Source: JANNAT01 sp031384605 (GTDB lineage: Bacteria > Pseudomonadota > Alphaproteobacteria > Rhodobacterales > Rhodobacteraceae). From it: 64,000 nucleotides of DNA. The notes below the pieces were generated by a model that was not told the origin of the DNA, did not search any database, and saw only the letters and a list, made by a program, of their open reading frames with translations. The position numbers were made by a program, and so were the translations under genes. Location of the stretch: assembly GCA_031384605.1 (NCBI GenBank), contig JANNAT010000078.1, positions 17,307-81,306 of the forward strand, given 5' to 3'. Positions 35,575-43,525 of the stretch are shown here, one piece after another. Numbering within the stretch: the stretch's first letter is position 1; the number at the start of each line of letters is the position of its first letter.

Positions 35575-37608
35575 ATGCAAAACAACGATACACGCACTAA
35601 AACTGGCAAGCAAGCACCGATTTTAAGCCTCGACAACCTAGCCGCCGCGCTGCATCTCGCCAAATTAGGCTTCCGCGTTTTCCCTGCCAAGGCAGACAGG
35701 ACTCCGGTCGCGGGCTTCAAGTGGAAGCAGGACTCCAGCAAAGACCCGGCCATTATCCGGGGCTGGTGGCAACGTTACCCCGACGCCATCCCTGCGCTTC
35801 CAACCGGCCCCTTGAACGGGGTATCGGTCGTAGACCTCGATAAAAAAAATGGCAAGGATGGGGTGGCCAACTGGCAGGGGCTGGGTCGCAGCATGGAGGC
35901 AGGCTTAACAGTTGAAACCCCATCGGGCGGGCTGCACCTATATTACAGTGATGACATAGGCACTGCCCGCACGACAGCGGGCACCATTGCCATTGGCGTG
36001 GATACCCGTGGGCGTGGCGGTTATGTGATAGCCCCCGGCGCTATCCTGCCCGACGGACGGTATTACCGCATCACCACTGGCGATATTGAATCGGTCGCCA
36101 TGGGCATCGCCCCGGCCTTTCCGATCTTGCGCCAAGCCGAACGCCCCGCCGATCAAGCCGAACCGCAAACCAATGGCCCCCAAGCGGACCTCGCCGAAAT
36201 TGGGCAGGCGCTGTTTTTGATTCCAAACGATGCCGCCTATGGCCCTTGGGTCAAGACTCTTATGGCCCTTCACAACGCAACGGGCGGTTCGCCAGAGGGT
36301 TTGGACTTGGCCCGCGCATGGTGTTCCTCTTATCCGAGTTACAGCCGCAAAGACGTGACCGACAAGTGGCGGTCCTTCGGCAAACTTGACCGCGCCGCCG
36401 TGACGGTCGCCAGTTTATTCGCAGAGGCACGGGAACACGGCTGGCAGGCTATCACGGCTGACTCGTTCGATGATGATACAGACGCCGCCGATTCTACCGA
36501 CATAGACGATTTTCTTGACGGCAAAGCCCCCGTCGCCAAGCCCAAGACAGCGTCACGCCTTACCTTCCTTACCCCCGGCGAATGCGCCAACCTGCCCGCC
36601 CGCGATTACCTGATCAAAGGCCTTGTCGCGCCCGGCCAAGTCGGTTGCATCTTTGGCGACCCCGGCGCGGGCAAATCGCTTATCGCCCCGCGCCTGGCCT
36701 ATGCGGTCGCCCAAGGCTCTGAGGCCTTCGGTCTGCGCACCCGCCAAGGCGGCGTGTTTTATGTCGCCTGTGAAGATGAGGAAGGCATGGCGGGCCGGAT
36801 GACCGCGCTACACACCGATCTTGGGGAAGCCCCCAGCATATACCTTGTCCGGGGTTGCAGTGACCTCTTTTCACCCGGCCAAATCCAAGGGAAGGGAAGC
36901 CTTGATGCTGAGGCCCTGAGACTCGAAGTGAAGGCCCGCAAGCCCAAGCTGATTATTATCGACACGCTCGCCATGGCCATGCCCGGTCTAGAAGAAAACG
37001 ACGCAGCGGGAATGAACCGAGTCGTTCAAATCGGCAAGGCCTTGGCCCGCCATGGGGCCGCTGTGATATTTGTGCATCATGGCACCAAGGCAGAGGGCAA
37101 CACCCCGCGCGGGCACTCTGTGTTCAATGGCGCTTTGGACTTCTCGATTCACGTCAAAGCCGCCGATCAATCCGGGATTGTGCGGGGGCAGATACGCAAA
37201 AACCGTAATGGCCCCGCCGATCTTGGCATCGCGTTCCATATCGGCACCCGCCACATTGGCACCGACGTTGACGGAGAGCCGGTTCACGCCCCCATTTGCG
37301 AACCGTGCGACCCGCTGGATATGGCAGGGGCCGGGCCGCGCCTGTCTGCCGCCCAAGCCGCTGCTATGGCATTGGTTCGGCAAATGGCAGGCCATGCAGG
37401 CCAAGTGTTCGAAGCCGAATGGCGAACGGCTGCGATTGAGGGACGCGCAATCTCCGGCGTTGAAGATCGGGCTAACCGAAGAAAGGCCGTGTCGCGGGCG
37501 CTACAGTCCCTGACACAGATGGGGCTGGTCCGCGTGGCAGATGACACAATCTATATTGCCGATAGCGAGAGCCTTGCCGCAAAATTCGATGGGGGCTTTG
37601 ATGATTGA
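35575..37608 (+). CDS. Primase-polymerase plus RepA-like helicase (replication protein of the element)
   Basis: A 677-residue replication protein. Residues 20-185 form a bifunctional primase-polymerase domain: FRVFPAKADRTPVAGFKWKQ, then the acidic site VSVVDLDKKNG, GLHLYY and DTRGRGGYVIAPG. Residues 205-290 fit a primase C-terminal helical domain (DDAAYGPWVKTLMALHNATG-like). Residues 330-590 form a RecA-like helicase with Walker A FGDPGAGKSLIAPRLA near 360, Walker B LIIIDTLAMAMPG and VIFVHHGTK. This is the primase-helicase type used by satellites and plasmids to replicate from their own origin. ATG 35575 starts the element's rightward genes. Confidence 0.85.
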   Translation: MQNNDTRTKTGKQAPILSLDNLAAALHLAKLGFRVFPAKADRTPVAGFKWKQDSSKDPAIIRGWWQRYPDAIPALPTGPLNGVSVVDLDKKNGKDGVANWQGLGRSMEAGLTVETPSGGLHLYYSDDIGTARTTAGTIAIGVDTRGRGGYVIAPGAILPDGRYYRITTGDIESVAMGIAPAFPILRQAERPADQAEPQTNGPQADLAEIGQALFLIPNDAAYGPWVKTLMALHNATGGSPEGLDLARAWCSSYPSYSRKDVTDKWRSFGKLDRAAVTVASLFAEAREHGWQAITADSFDDDTDAADSTDIDDFLDGKAPVAKPKTASRLTFLTPGECANLPARDYLIKGLVAPGQVGCIFGDPGAGKSLIAPRLAYAVAQGSEAFGLRTRQGGVFYVACEDEEGMAGRMTALHTDLGEAPSIYLVRGCSDLFSPGQIQGKGSLDAEALRLEVKARKPKLIIIDTLAMAMPGLEENDAAGMNRVVQIGKALARHGAAVIFVHHGTKAEGNTPRGHSVFNGALDFSIHVKAADQSGIVRGQIRKNRNGPADLGIAFHIGTRHIGTDVDGEPVHAPICEPCDPLDMAGAGPRLSAAQAAAMALVRQMAGHAGQVFEAEWRTAAIEGRAISGVEDRANRRKAVSRALQSLTQMGLVRVADDTIYIADSESLAAKFDGGFDD

Positions 37609-37918
37609 TTCGGCGCGTTCAATAGGCCTGATAAGGTTCGGGGCTATCCCTCAAATTGGGCAGACGATCACCCTTCGCCAAGATCGGCGCGGGCGTGGAT
37701 CATACACCTTGATCGGGTCAGCGCCTTGCCATCGGTGCGACGGGACGAACGGCACCATCCTGCATTGGTTGGATGACGCCGGTTTTAGCTACACGTCGGG
37801 CCTGAAATCAAATGGCATGACCAAAATACACACCGGCCAATCGCCATTTCATCGGTATCTTTCGCTGATCGCAGTGGGGGCCATGGGCCAAATGGGGGCT
37901 AGCAATGCAGCAATTTGA
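37601..37918 (+). CDS. Small unrecognised element protein
   Basis: A 105-residue protein starting at ATG 37601, inside the end of the primase gene (ATGATTGA overlap), which suggests coupling. It contains one CHRC pair followed by DGTNGTILHWLDDAG, like half of a zinc site. I do not recognise a family. It ends 90 bases before the GGGAC inverted-repeat array. Confidence 0.55.
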   Translation: MIDSARSIGLIRFGAIPQIGQTITLRQDRRGRGSYTLIGSAPCHRCDGTNGTILHWLDDAGFSYTSGLKSNGMTKIHTGQSPFHRYLSLIAVGAMGQMGASNAAI

Positions 37919-38326
37919 TCTAAGGAACGGCGAAATCTCAACGGGCCGTGTAATAGGTAAGCAATACTGCCATATTAATCGCCCAAACAAGACCCACAAT
38001 ATTAACCGGGACAGCCGGGACAAAGTGAGACAAGTCCCGCTTGTCCCGGCTGTCCCACCCACGGCAAAACGCGGGTTGGAGGCGGGACAGACGGGACACA
38101 CACCTTTAGTGTGTCCCGATGTCCCGTCCCACACGATGCCCAGACTTTGGCGACGGTCAGAAAAGGTTAGCAAGATGGCTAAGTGTATAGGCCTCAATCA
38201 TCCGTTGAATGGGTCCCTGTCTGGCCCGCTCGAAAGCGGGGAACGCGGAGCGCGGTCTGTCACGCGTCAACCAATTATGGAATCTAGAAATCCCAATGGG
38301 GATTCAACCAATCGGGGAATCCGGCC
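37919..38326. other. 408-base non-coding stretch with GGGAC inverted-repeat array (origin or cos candidate)
   Basis: About ten GGGAC/GTCCC copies lie in 38008-38130. A perfect 16-base inverted repeat has arms at 38008-38023 and 38041-38056 (GGGACAGCCGGGACAA). A second has 10-base arms at 38092-38101 and 38109-38118 (CGGGACACAC). An A+T-rich stretch precedes them (about 37950-38005). Next to a primase-helicase gene this looks like an iteron-type replication origin. It is also directly before the small terminase gene, where cos lies in lambda, so a packaging site is the other reading. A frame crosses this stretch but has no protein-like character. Confidence 0.7.
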
Positions 38327-38953
38327 GTGAGTAAATTTGAATCTGAAATTGATGCGTTTTTGGAAGGCACCGAAAATTCTACCTCTGAGTCGGATCAGAT
38401 GATCAGCGCGCTTGATCTGGGAGATTGGCTTGGCATCACCGCGCGGCATTGCAGCAAACTGGCACGGGACGGAAAATTGCCGCGCGACTCGGCTGGTAGC
38501 TTTCCGGTCAAAGCCGCCGTGCTTGCTTATTGCAATCATCTTCGGGAAGGCAGTCGAGGCCGTCCTTTGGCTGACCCCGAACTTGCCGGGGAACGGGCGC
38601 GGCTTACCAGCGAGACCGCGGATAAGGTCGCAATCCAAAACCAAAAGGCGCGGGGCGATCTGATTCCAGCCGTCGCGGTTCGGGCGGCTTGGCTTGGGGT
38701 GGTAACCGATCTGCGCAGCCGCCTGTTTGCAGTGCCATCCCGTGTTGCAGCCCGCCTTGGCCTTGATCGTGCCACCGCCGCCGCCTTGGATGCTGAGATT
38801 CGCGCCGCCATGGCCGATTTATCCGCCGATGGGGCCGATAACCCCAGAGATAGCGCCAACCCCCTAGATTTTGAGGCGCAAGGCACCGACTCCCCTATTC
38901 GGGCGGCAAGGGTAGCTAAGAACCGACTTGCCCCTGTGGAGGCCCTGCTATGA
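38327..38953 (+). CDS. Terminase small subunit (Nu1-like)
   Basis: A 208-residue DNA-recognition subunit of the packaging motor. Residues 25-75 form a winged-helix-like region (ALDLGDWLGITARHCSKLAR) comparable to Nu1. Residues 85-145 hold the pattern ERARLTSETADKVAIQNQK then AWLGVVTDLRSRLFAVPSRV, seen in many Nu1-like proteins. The start is GTG 38327. The stop overlaps the large terminase start (ATGA). It would choose the element's own DNA for packaging, perhaps via the repeat array just upstream. Confidence 0.8.
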   Translation: MSKFESEIDAFLEGTENSTSESDQMISALDLGDWLGITARHCSKLARDGKLPRDSAGSFPVKAAVLAYCNHLREGSRGRPLADPELAGERARLTSETADKVAIQNQKARGDLIPAVAVRAAWLGVVTDLRSRLFAVPSRVAARLGLDRATAAALDAEIRAAMADLSADGADNPRDSANPLDFEAQGTDSPIRAARVAKNRLAPVEALL

Positions 38954-40728
38954 CCGCTGACGCCCTAACCTTAATTCGCGCCGAAGCGTTCGCCGCGTTG
39001 GCCCCGCCGCCCCGATTGAACTTCCCGGATTGGATCGAAGCAACAATCCGACTGCCAAGTGATGTCTCTGCCCAGTCGGGGCCTATCCGGTTAACGCGGG
39101 TGCAGCATGGTATTGCGGCGGCGATGGGTGACTCTGCAATTGAACGTGTGACCGTGGTCAAGCCCGTGCGGTTGGGTTACAGCACGCTACTTTCGGCCCT
39201 TGCGGCCTATCACGTCGCGGCTGATCCTGCCCCGATCCTGGCAGTTTTGCCAACCGAATCGGACGCGCGCGGCTGGATGGTCGATGACGTGGAACCAATT
39301 TTCGCGGCAAGCCCTGCCTTGCGCGGCCTGTTATCGGTCGAAATGGATGCCTCTGGGAGATCAACAATCCTATCCCGGCGCTTCCATGGGGGAAGCCTCA
39401 AGGTTGTAGCGGCCAAGGCACCGCGCAACCTAAGGCGACACAATGCCCGAATCCTGTTGCTTGACGAAATTGACGGTATGGAAAGTGGAATTGAAGGTTC
39501 GCCGATCACCTTGGCCGAACGCCGCACGATCAGCTTCCCAGACCGCAAGATTCTCGCCGGGTCAACCCCGACCTTGGAGGATACGTCACACGTCCTACGG
39601 TTGTATCGGCAAAGTGATCAGCGCATCTTTGAATTGTGTTGCCCCGACTGTGGCAATTTCCACTCACCCACATGGAAGGACATTAATTGGCCAGAGGGCA
39701 AGCCCGATGAAGCCGCCTATGTCTGCCCAGATTGTGGCACGGTGCAACCTGAGTCGCGCAAGGCCGCTATGGTAGATGCGGGAAGGTGGCGAATTACCTG
39801 CCCAGACGTGAAAAATCACGCGGGCTATAGAACCAATGTTCTTGTGTCGACTCTACCGGCTGCAAGCTGGGCGAATGTGGCGAAAGAGTTTTTGGCCGCC
39901 AAAGATCACCCGGACCTTTTGCAATCCTGGACCAACACCTTGATGGCAGAGGGTTGGCGCGCCGCCGGGGAACAAATAGACGACTCCGAACTGCAAGGCC
40001 GCGCCGAACCTTTTGACCTTGACCGCTTGCCCGATGATTGCCTGATTCTAACGGCGGGAGTCGATGTGCAGCATGATCGCCTAGAGGTTGTAACCTTGGG
40101 GCATGGCAGAACCGAAACCTTTGTGCTTGATTCCCGCGCCTTTTGGGGGCCGGTCAACACAAGCGAGATTCCTTGGGCGGAATTAGACTCCTATCTTGGG
40201 CGAACCTTCCCCCATCCGCGCGGCGGTTCACTTCGCTTTGACGCAGTTGCCATCGACTCCGGCGATGGAGTCACCATGGACCGCGTGTTGGCATTCTGCG
40301 GCCCGCGTCTTGGCCGCCGGGTTGTCGCTATCAAAGGCGCGCCCGGTCAAAGGCCAGCTATCAAGGCCAGCGCGACCAAAGGGCAACGGCTCTGGATCGT
40401 CGGAGTCGACGGCGAGAAAGCGCGCCTTGCCGATAGGATCAAGCGGGGCAACTCAATCCGGTTCTCGGATTCCCTTGATCGGCGATTCTATGAGGAACTT
40501 GCCAGCGAACGGCGCATTATCAAATACACCATGGGGACTCCAAATGCGGTTTGGGAACGAATCCCCGGTCGCCGGGCAGAGGCATTGGATTGCTTTATCT
40601 ACGCCCAAGCCGTGCGCGGTCTGGTAGGAATCGACCTCACAGCCCGAGAAATCGACCTGATGGCCGTTGCGACTATCGCCCCGGCCCGCCCGATGGTGGC
40701 CAGATCGAAGTGGTTGGACCGCGACTAG
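38950..40728 (+). CDS. Terminase large subunit (lambda GpA family)
   Basis: A 592-residue packaging ATPase and nuclease. The ATPase half has the GpA-type deviant Walker A VVKPVRLGYSTLLSA near residue 75 (lambda itself has a K.ARVGYSK form) and Walker B ILLLDEIDGM near residue 175. Two zinc-like pairs, CCPDCG and YVCPDCG, follow near 235-265. The nuclease half starts near residue 365 (GVDVQHDRLEV) and contains DAVAIDSGDG and EALDCFIYA. GpA-type motors act at cos sites. The TAG stop shares the bases CTAG with the stop of the opposite small gene. Confidence 0.92.
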   Translation: MTADALTLIRAEAFAALAPPPRLNFPDWIEATIRLPSDVSAQSGPIRLTRVQHGIAAAMGDSAIERVTVVKPVRLGYSTLLSALAAYHVAADPAPILAVLPTESDARGWMVDDVEPIFAASPALRGLLSVEMDASGRSTILSRRFHGGSLKVVAAKAPRNLRRHNARILLLDEIDGMESGIEGSPITLAERRTISFPDRKILAGSTPTLEDTSHVLRLYRQSDQRIFELCCPDCGNFHSPTWKDINWPEGKPDEAAYVCPDCGTVQPESRKAAMVDAGRWRITCPDVKNHAGYRTNVLVSTLPAASWANVAKEFLAAKDHPDLLQSWTNTLMAEGWRAAGEQIDDSELQGRAEPFDLDRLPDDCLILTAGVDVQHDRLEVVTLGHGRTETFVLDSRAFWGPVNTSEIPWAELDSYLGRTFPHPRGGSLRFDAVAIDSGDGVTMDRVLAFCGPRLGRRVVAIKGAPGQRPAIKASATKGQRLWIVGVDGEKARLADRIKRGNSIRFSDSLDRRFYEELASERRIIKYTMGTPNAVWERIPGRRAEALDCFIYAQAVRGLVGIDLTAREIDLMAVATIAPARPMVARSKWLDRD

Positions 40729-40973
40729 GCGGCGGCAATATTGGCCAGTTGATACGCTTGATACATCGCAGCGGCTGCGGTTGCCCAAATTGGAACAAAT
40801 CCGACGGGTTGAGAATCAGGGGTGATTGGACACAAGGCTGCGACGAACCGCCCCGGTTCAACCTCGACTACATACGGAACCCACTGCCCGCTTGTGCCGG
40901 ACACAAGCGCCCCTAGCCGGGCGACTTGGGCAGGTAAGTGGTTCAGTGGGTAGCAATCTGGGATGTTGAACAT
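40725..40973 (-). CDS. Small unrecognised element protein (leftward)
   Basis: An 82-residue protein of unknown family: an Ala-rich C-terminus (WATAAAAMYQAYQLANIAAA) and a beta-rich middle. AAGGA eight bases before the ATG at 40973 supports translation. It is convergent with the large terminase gene and overlaps its stop by four bases (shared CTAG). It probably shares a transcript with the gene at 41069-41347. Confidence 0.6.
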   Translation of the reverse strand: MFNIPDCYPLNHLPAQVARLGALVSGTSGQWVPYVVEVEPGRFVAALCPITPDSQPVGFVPIWATAAAAMYQAYQLANIAAA

Positions 40974-41068
40974 AATGATATTCCTTCGGTGATGCCAAAG
41001 GATAACACAACTAAGCCATTGAAACTATTGACTTATTGGTCGATATATTCGGGCGTATGCCCCGAAAT

Positions 41069-41347
41069 TCACAGCTTTTGGGTGATTTCCGAGGGCTTGC
41101 CGAATTCGTCGACTCGGACCCCCCATTTATCTGCCACTTTTTGAATCATCGGCCCTGCCTCTGCGATTTGCGCATCGGTCCAGTCTTCGAATTTGACACC
41201 AAAGAAAATGGCCCAAGCCGCAACAATTCTGCTGGCCTCTTTCGTTGCAGCGGCCCGCCGCGTCCGGCGGTTCTTAACCAACCCGCCCGACTTCCCAACG
41301 GTTCGCCCGACAGCGCCGCCATTTATAAGTGCAATTTGAAAATTCAT
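41069..41347 (-). CDS. Small unrecognised element protein (leftward, first gene)
   Basis: A 92-residue basic protein with a strong ribosome site (AAGGAG, eight bases before the ATG at 41347). The N-terminal third is Gly/Arg-rich (KNRRTRRAAATKEA) and the rest is helical (WTDAQIAEAGPMIQKVADKW). It is read away from a palindrome-centred control region, so it could be a regulator of the element, but no helix-turn-helix is clear. Confidence 0.6.
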   Translation of the reverse strand: MNFQIALINGGAVGRTVGKSGGLVKNRRTRRAAATKEASRIVAAWAIFFGVKFEDWTDAQIAEAGPMIQKVADKWGVRVDEFGKPSEITQKL

Positions 41348-41475
41348 GATTTGACTCCTTAGGTTTCTAAAAAGTTGGGGCAGGCGTTAAGTCGCCCGCC
41401 CCATCCCTACGAAACAGCTTCGGAGTTGCGGCCCTCGATAAGCCACAGCCAATACCTATCACATTGATATATGTT

Positions 41476-41492
41476 GAGTCAACAGTTGACTC
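41476..41492. promoter_or_regulatory. Perfect 17-base palindrome at a divergent control region
   Basis: GAGTCAACAGTTGACTC reads the same on both strands around one central base. On the plus strand TTGACT (41486-41491) can be a -35 box for the capsid module; on the minus strand the matching TTGACT can be a -35 box for the leftward small genes. One dimeric repressor bound here could shut both promoters. The -10 boxes are weak by eye, so the promoters are tentative. Confidence 0.6.
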
Positions 41493-41544
41493 CACCTGTA
41501 TTAACATGCCATTTTGAAGGCGACCTATCCAGAGTGAGTCGGCA

Positions 41545-42144
41545 ATGTCTTTTTCGATCCCTAGCTTAAAGCGAATGGCCGTTGCCCAAGCGATTGCCCA
41601 TCCGGCGGATGACCTCACCAAGGTCGCGGCCCAGGTGCGAAATATGACAGAACGGAATCAATACCTGTCGCCCGTTGCAGACCCCGACGACGGGCGCGGC
41701 GCGATGCTGTATCGCCCCGGCGATTGCCTTACCGCCGCCGTTATCCTGCGACTTTGGCAGGCGGGCTTGACGGACTCCCTTGCCTTTGAAGCCGCCGCGT
41801 TACGGATGCAACATTGGTATGCGCATGACACTTTCCCCGATTGGAAGCCGGGCGACCCCGTGCCCCAAGATATCTACATTGATCAGGAATACTCGCCCGC
41901 TTGCCACGTTTTGCGCGATTTCTGCGAAACCGGGGCGGCATGGTCTTTGCGATTAGACGTTCGCCGCCACAGGATCACGGGCGCGGTTCGCCACGTCGCC
42001 ACGCTTTGGCGCTGGGATTCTGCTTTAGGCAACGGCTCACCGCCCCAAGACGGCGAAGAACCGCAATCGGCCCAAGTGATCGTGCTGGATACCCTGTTGG
42101 CGCAAATCGCCGCTTCCACAATTTATCGAAAGTGGGCGAACTGA
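41545..42144 (+). CDS. Unrecognised protein at the head of the capsid module
   Basis: A 199-residue protein just before the portal gene, one base apart from it. Residues 50-85 (YRPGDCLTAAVILRLWQAGL then AFEAAALRMQHW) resemble a small helix-turn-helix, but this is weak. The C-terminal part has a beta-rich stretch (WSLRLDVRRHRITGAVRHV). It may be a regulator of late expression or a head-assembly factor. It is the first gene after the palindromic control region. Confidence 0.6.
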   Translation: MSFSIPSLKRMAVAQAIAHPADDLTKVAAQVRNMTERNQYLSPVADPDDGRGAMLYRPGDCLTAAVILRLWQAGLTDSLAFEAAALRMQHWYAHDTFPDWKPGDPVPQDIYIDQEYSPACHVLRDFCETGAAWSLRLDVRRHRITGAVRHVATLWRWDSALGNGSPPQDGEEPQSAQVIVLDTLLAQIAASTIYRKWAN

Positions 42145-42145
42145 T

Positions 42146-43525
42146 ATGGGCATCCTAGATATTTTCCGCCGCGTTTCCCCCGTCGCCCCGCATGTCCGCC
42201 GCTTTGACGCAGCGGGCGGGGGCCGACGCGCTTCCAGCTTCGGTTCCTTTGGTCGAGTCGGCCCCGAGACCCTTGCCGCCGCTACATCGGTGCGCAGCCG
42301 TGCCCGACACGCCTACGCTAATCAGGGGTATATCAAAAACGCAGTTGACGGCATGGTCGCGGAGATCGTCGGGGCCGGGATTGAGGCCACTTCTGCCCAT
42401 CCCGACACTGCCTTGCGCCCCTTGATCGACTCCGCGTTCGCCGATCCCTGCGATGCTATAGACGCCGAAGGTCGCACCGATCTGCATGGCCTTACCGCTG
42501 CGATGGTGCGCGCAGAGATCATCGACGGGGAAGCTTTTGCGGTCCTAGAGGAATCCCCCGAAGGCGTTCGCTTGCGCCAAATCCCCTGCGAATTTGTAGA
42601 TGAGTCGATGACTCGTGAATTGCCCAATGGCGGCTATATTGCGGCGGGCATTGAATTCGACACTTGGGGCCGTCGCCAAGCCTATCACGTTCGCCCCGGT
42701 CGCCCGACAGATCAATTCAGCGGCCACTATGCGGCCATCCGCGTTCCGGCTTCCCAAATGTTACACCTATTTCGCCCGCTTGGGCCGGGTCAGGTTCGGG
42801 GCGTGTCGCAACTGGCACCCATCCTATTGCCAGCCGCCGATCTTGATGCCTTGCTTGATGCCCTGCTTGTCGGGGCCAAAACTGCTGCAATGTTGGCGGG
42901 ATTCGTCACAGATCAAAGCCAAGTTGGGGCAGTGCCCTTCCCAGAAGCGCAAGGCGCTATTGCCGACATATCCCTAGAGCCGGGAGTCGTTCGGATTCTA
43001 CCGCCTGGTCACGATATCAAATTCACAGCCCCTGCCCAAGCGGCAGAGGGCGTGGCCTTTGCCAAGCTGATCTTGGGACAGTTGTCCGCTGGTCTGGGCG
43101 TTCCGCAACACCTTATGGATGGTGACTTGCGCGGTGCCAACTATTCCAGCTTGCGGGCCGGGCTGTTGCCCTTCCGGGCGAAAGTCGAACAATACCAGTA
43201 TCATGCGCTTATCCCGCAAGTTTTGGACCCTATTTTCAAGCGGGTCATAACCCATGCCGTCCTTTCCGGGCGGTTGGACGTGCCCGATTTGGCCCCCGCC
43301 TTGAAAGCCGAATGGTTGCCACCGCGCCCGCTGCAAGTAGACCCGGCGAAAGACGTGGCGGCTTTGAAAGCCCTCTTGGAATTGGGCCTGACTTCCCGCC
43401 GCCAAGCGGTGGCCTCTCTGGGTTGGAATGTGGCCACGCTCGATTCAGAAATCGCCGCCGATATCGCCCGCGAAACCGAATTGAATCTGTCCTTCACGAA
43501 AGGCGCAATCACCAATGCCGTTTGA
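42146..43525 (+). CDS. Phage portal protein (lambda family)
   Basis: A 459-residue portal of the lambda GpB type that forms the DNA entry ring of the head. Typical text is NQGYIKNAVDGMVAEIVGAG near residue 60, AAMVRAEIIDGEAFAVLEE near 115, VPASQMLHLFRPLGPGQVRG near 200 and SAGLGVPQHLMDGDLRGAN, SSLRAGLLPFRAKVE near 310-345. The gene is complete and overlaps the next start by 11 bases. Confidence 0.93.
   Translation: MGILDIFRRVSPVAPHVRRFDAAGGGRRASSFGSFGRVGPETLAAATSVRSRARHAYANQGYIKNAVDGMVAEIVGAGIEATSAHPDTALRPLIDSAFADPCDAIDAEGRTDLHGLTAAMVRAEIIDGEAFAVLEESPEGVRLRQIPCEFVDESMTRELPNGGYIAAGIEFDTWGRRQAYHVRPGRPTDQFSGHYAAIRVPASQMLHLFRPLGPGQVRGVSQLAPILLPAADLDALLDALLVGAKTAAMLAGFVTDQSQVGAVPFPEAQGAIADISLEPGVVRILPPGHDIKFTAPAQAAEGVAFAKLILGQLSAGLGVPQHLMDGDLRGANYSSLRAGLLPFRAKVEQYQYHALIPQVLDPIFKRVITHAVLSGRLDVPDLAPALKAEWLPPRPLQVDPAKDVAALKALLELGLTSRRQAVASLGWNVATLDSEIAADIARETELNLSFTKGAITNAV

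Noticed and set aside
37905..38330. 141-codon frame across the GGGAC array
   Set aside because: It is coded mostly by the inverted repeats, has no protein-like pattern or ribosome site, and the DNA repeats explain the sequence better.
41367..41621. 84-codon minus-strand frame over the palindromic control region
   Set aside because: It crosses both candidate promoters and the start of the capsid-module gene and has no supported start.
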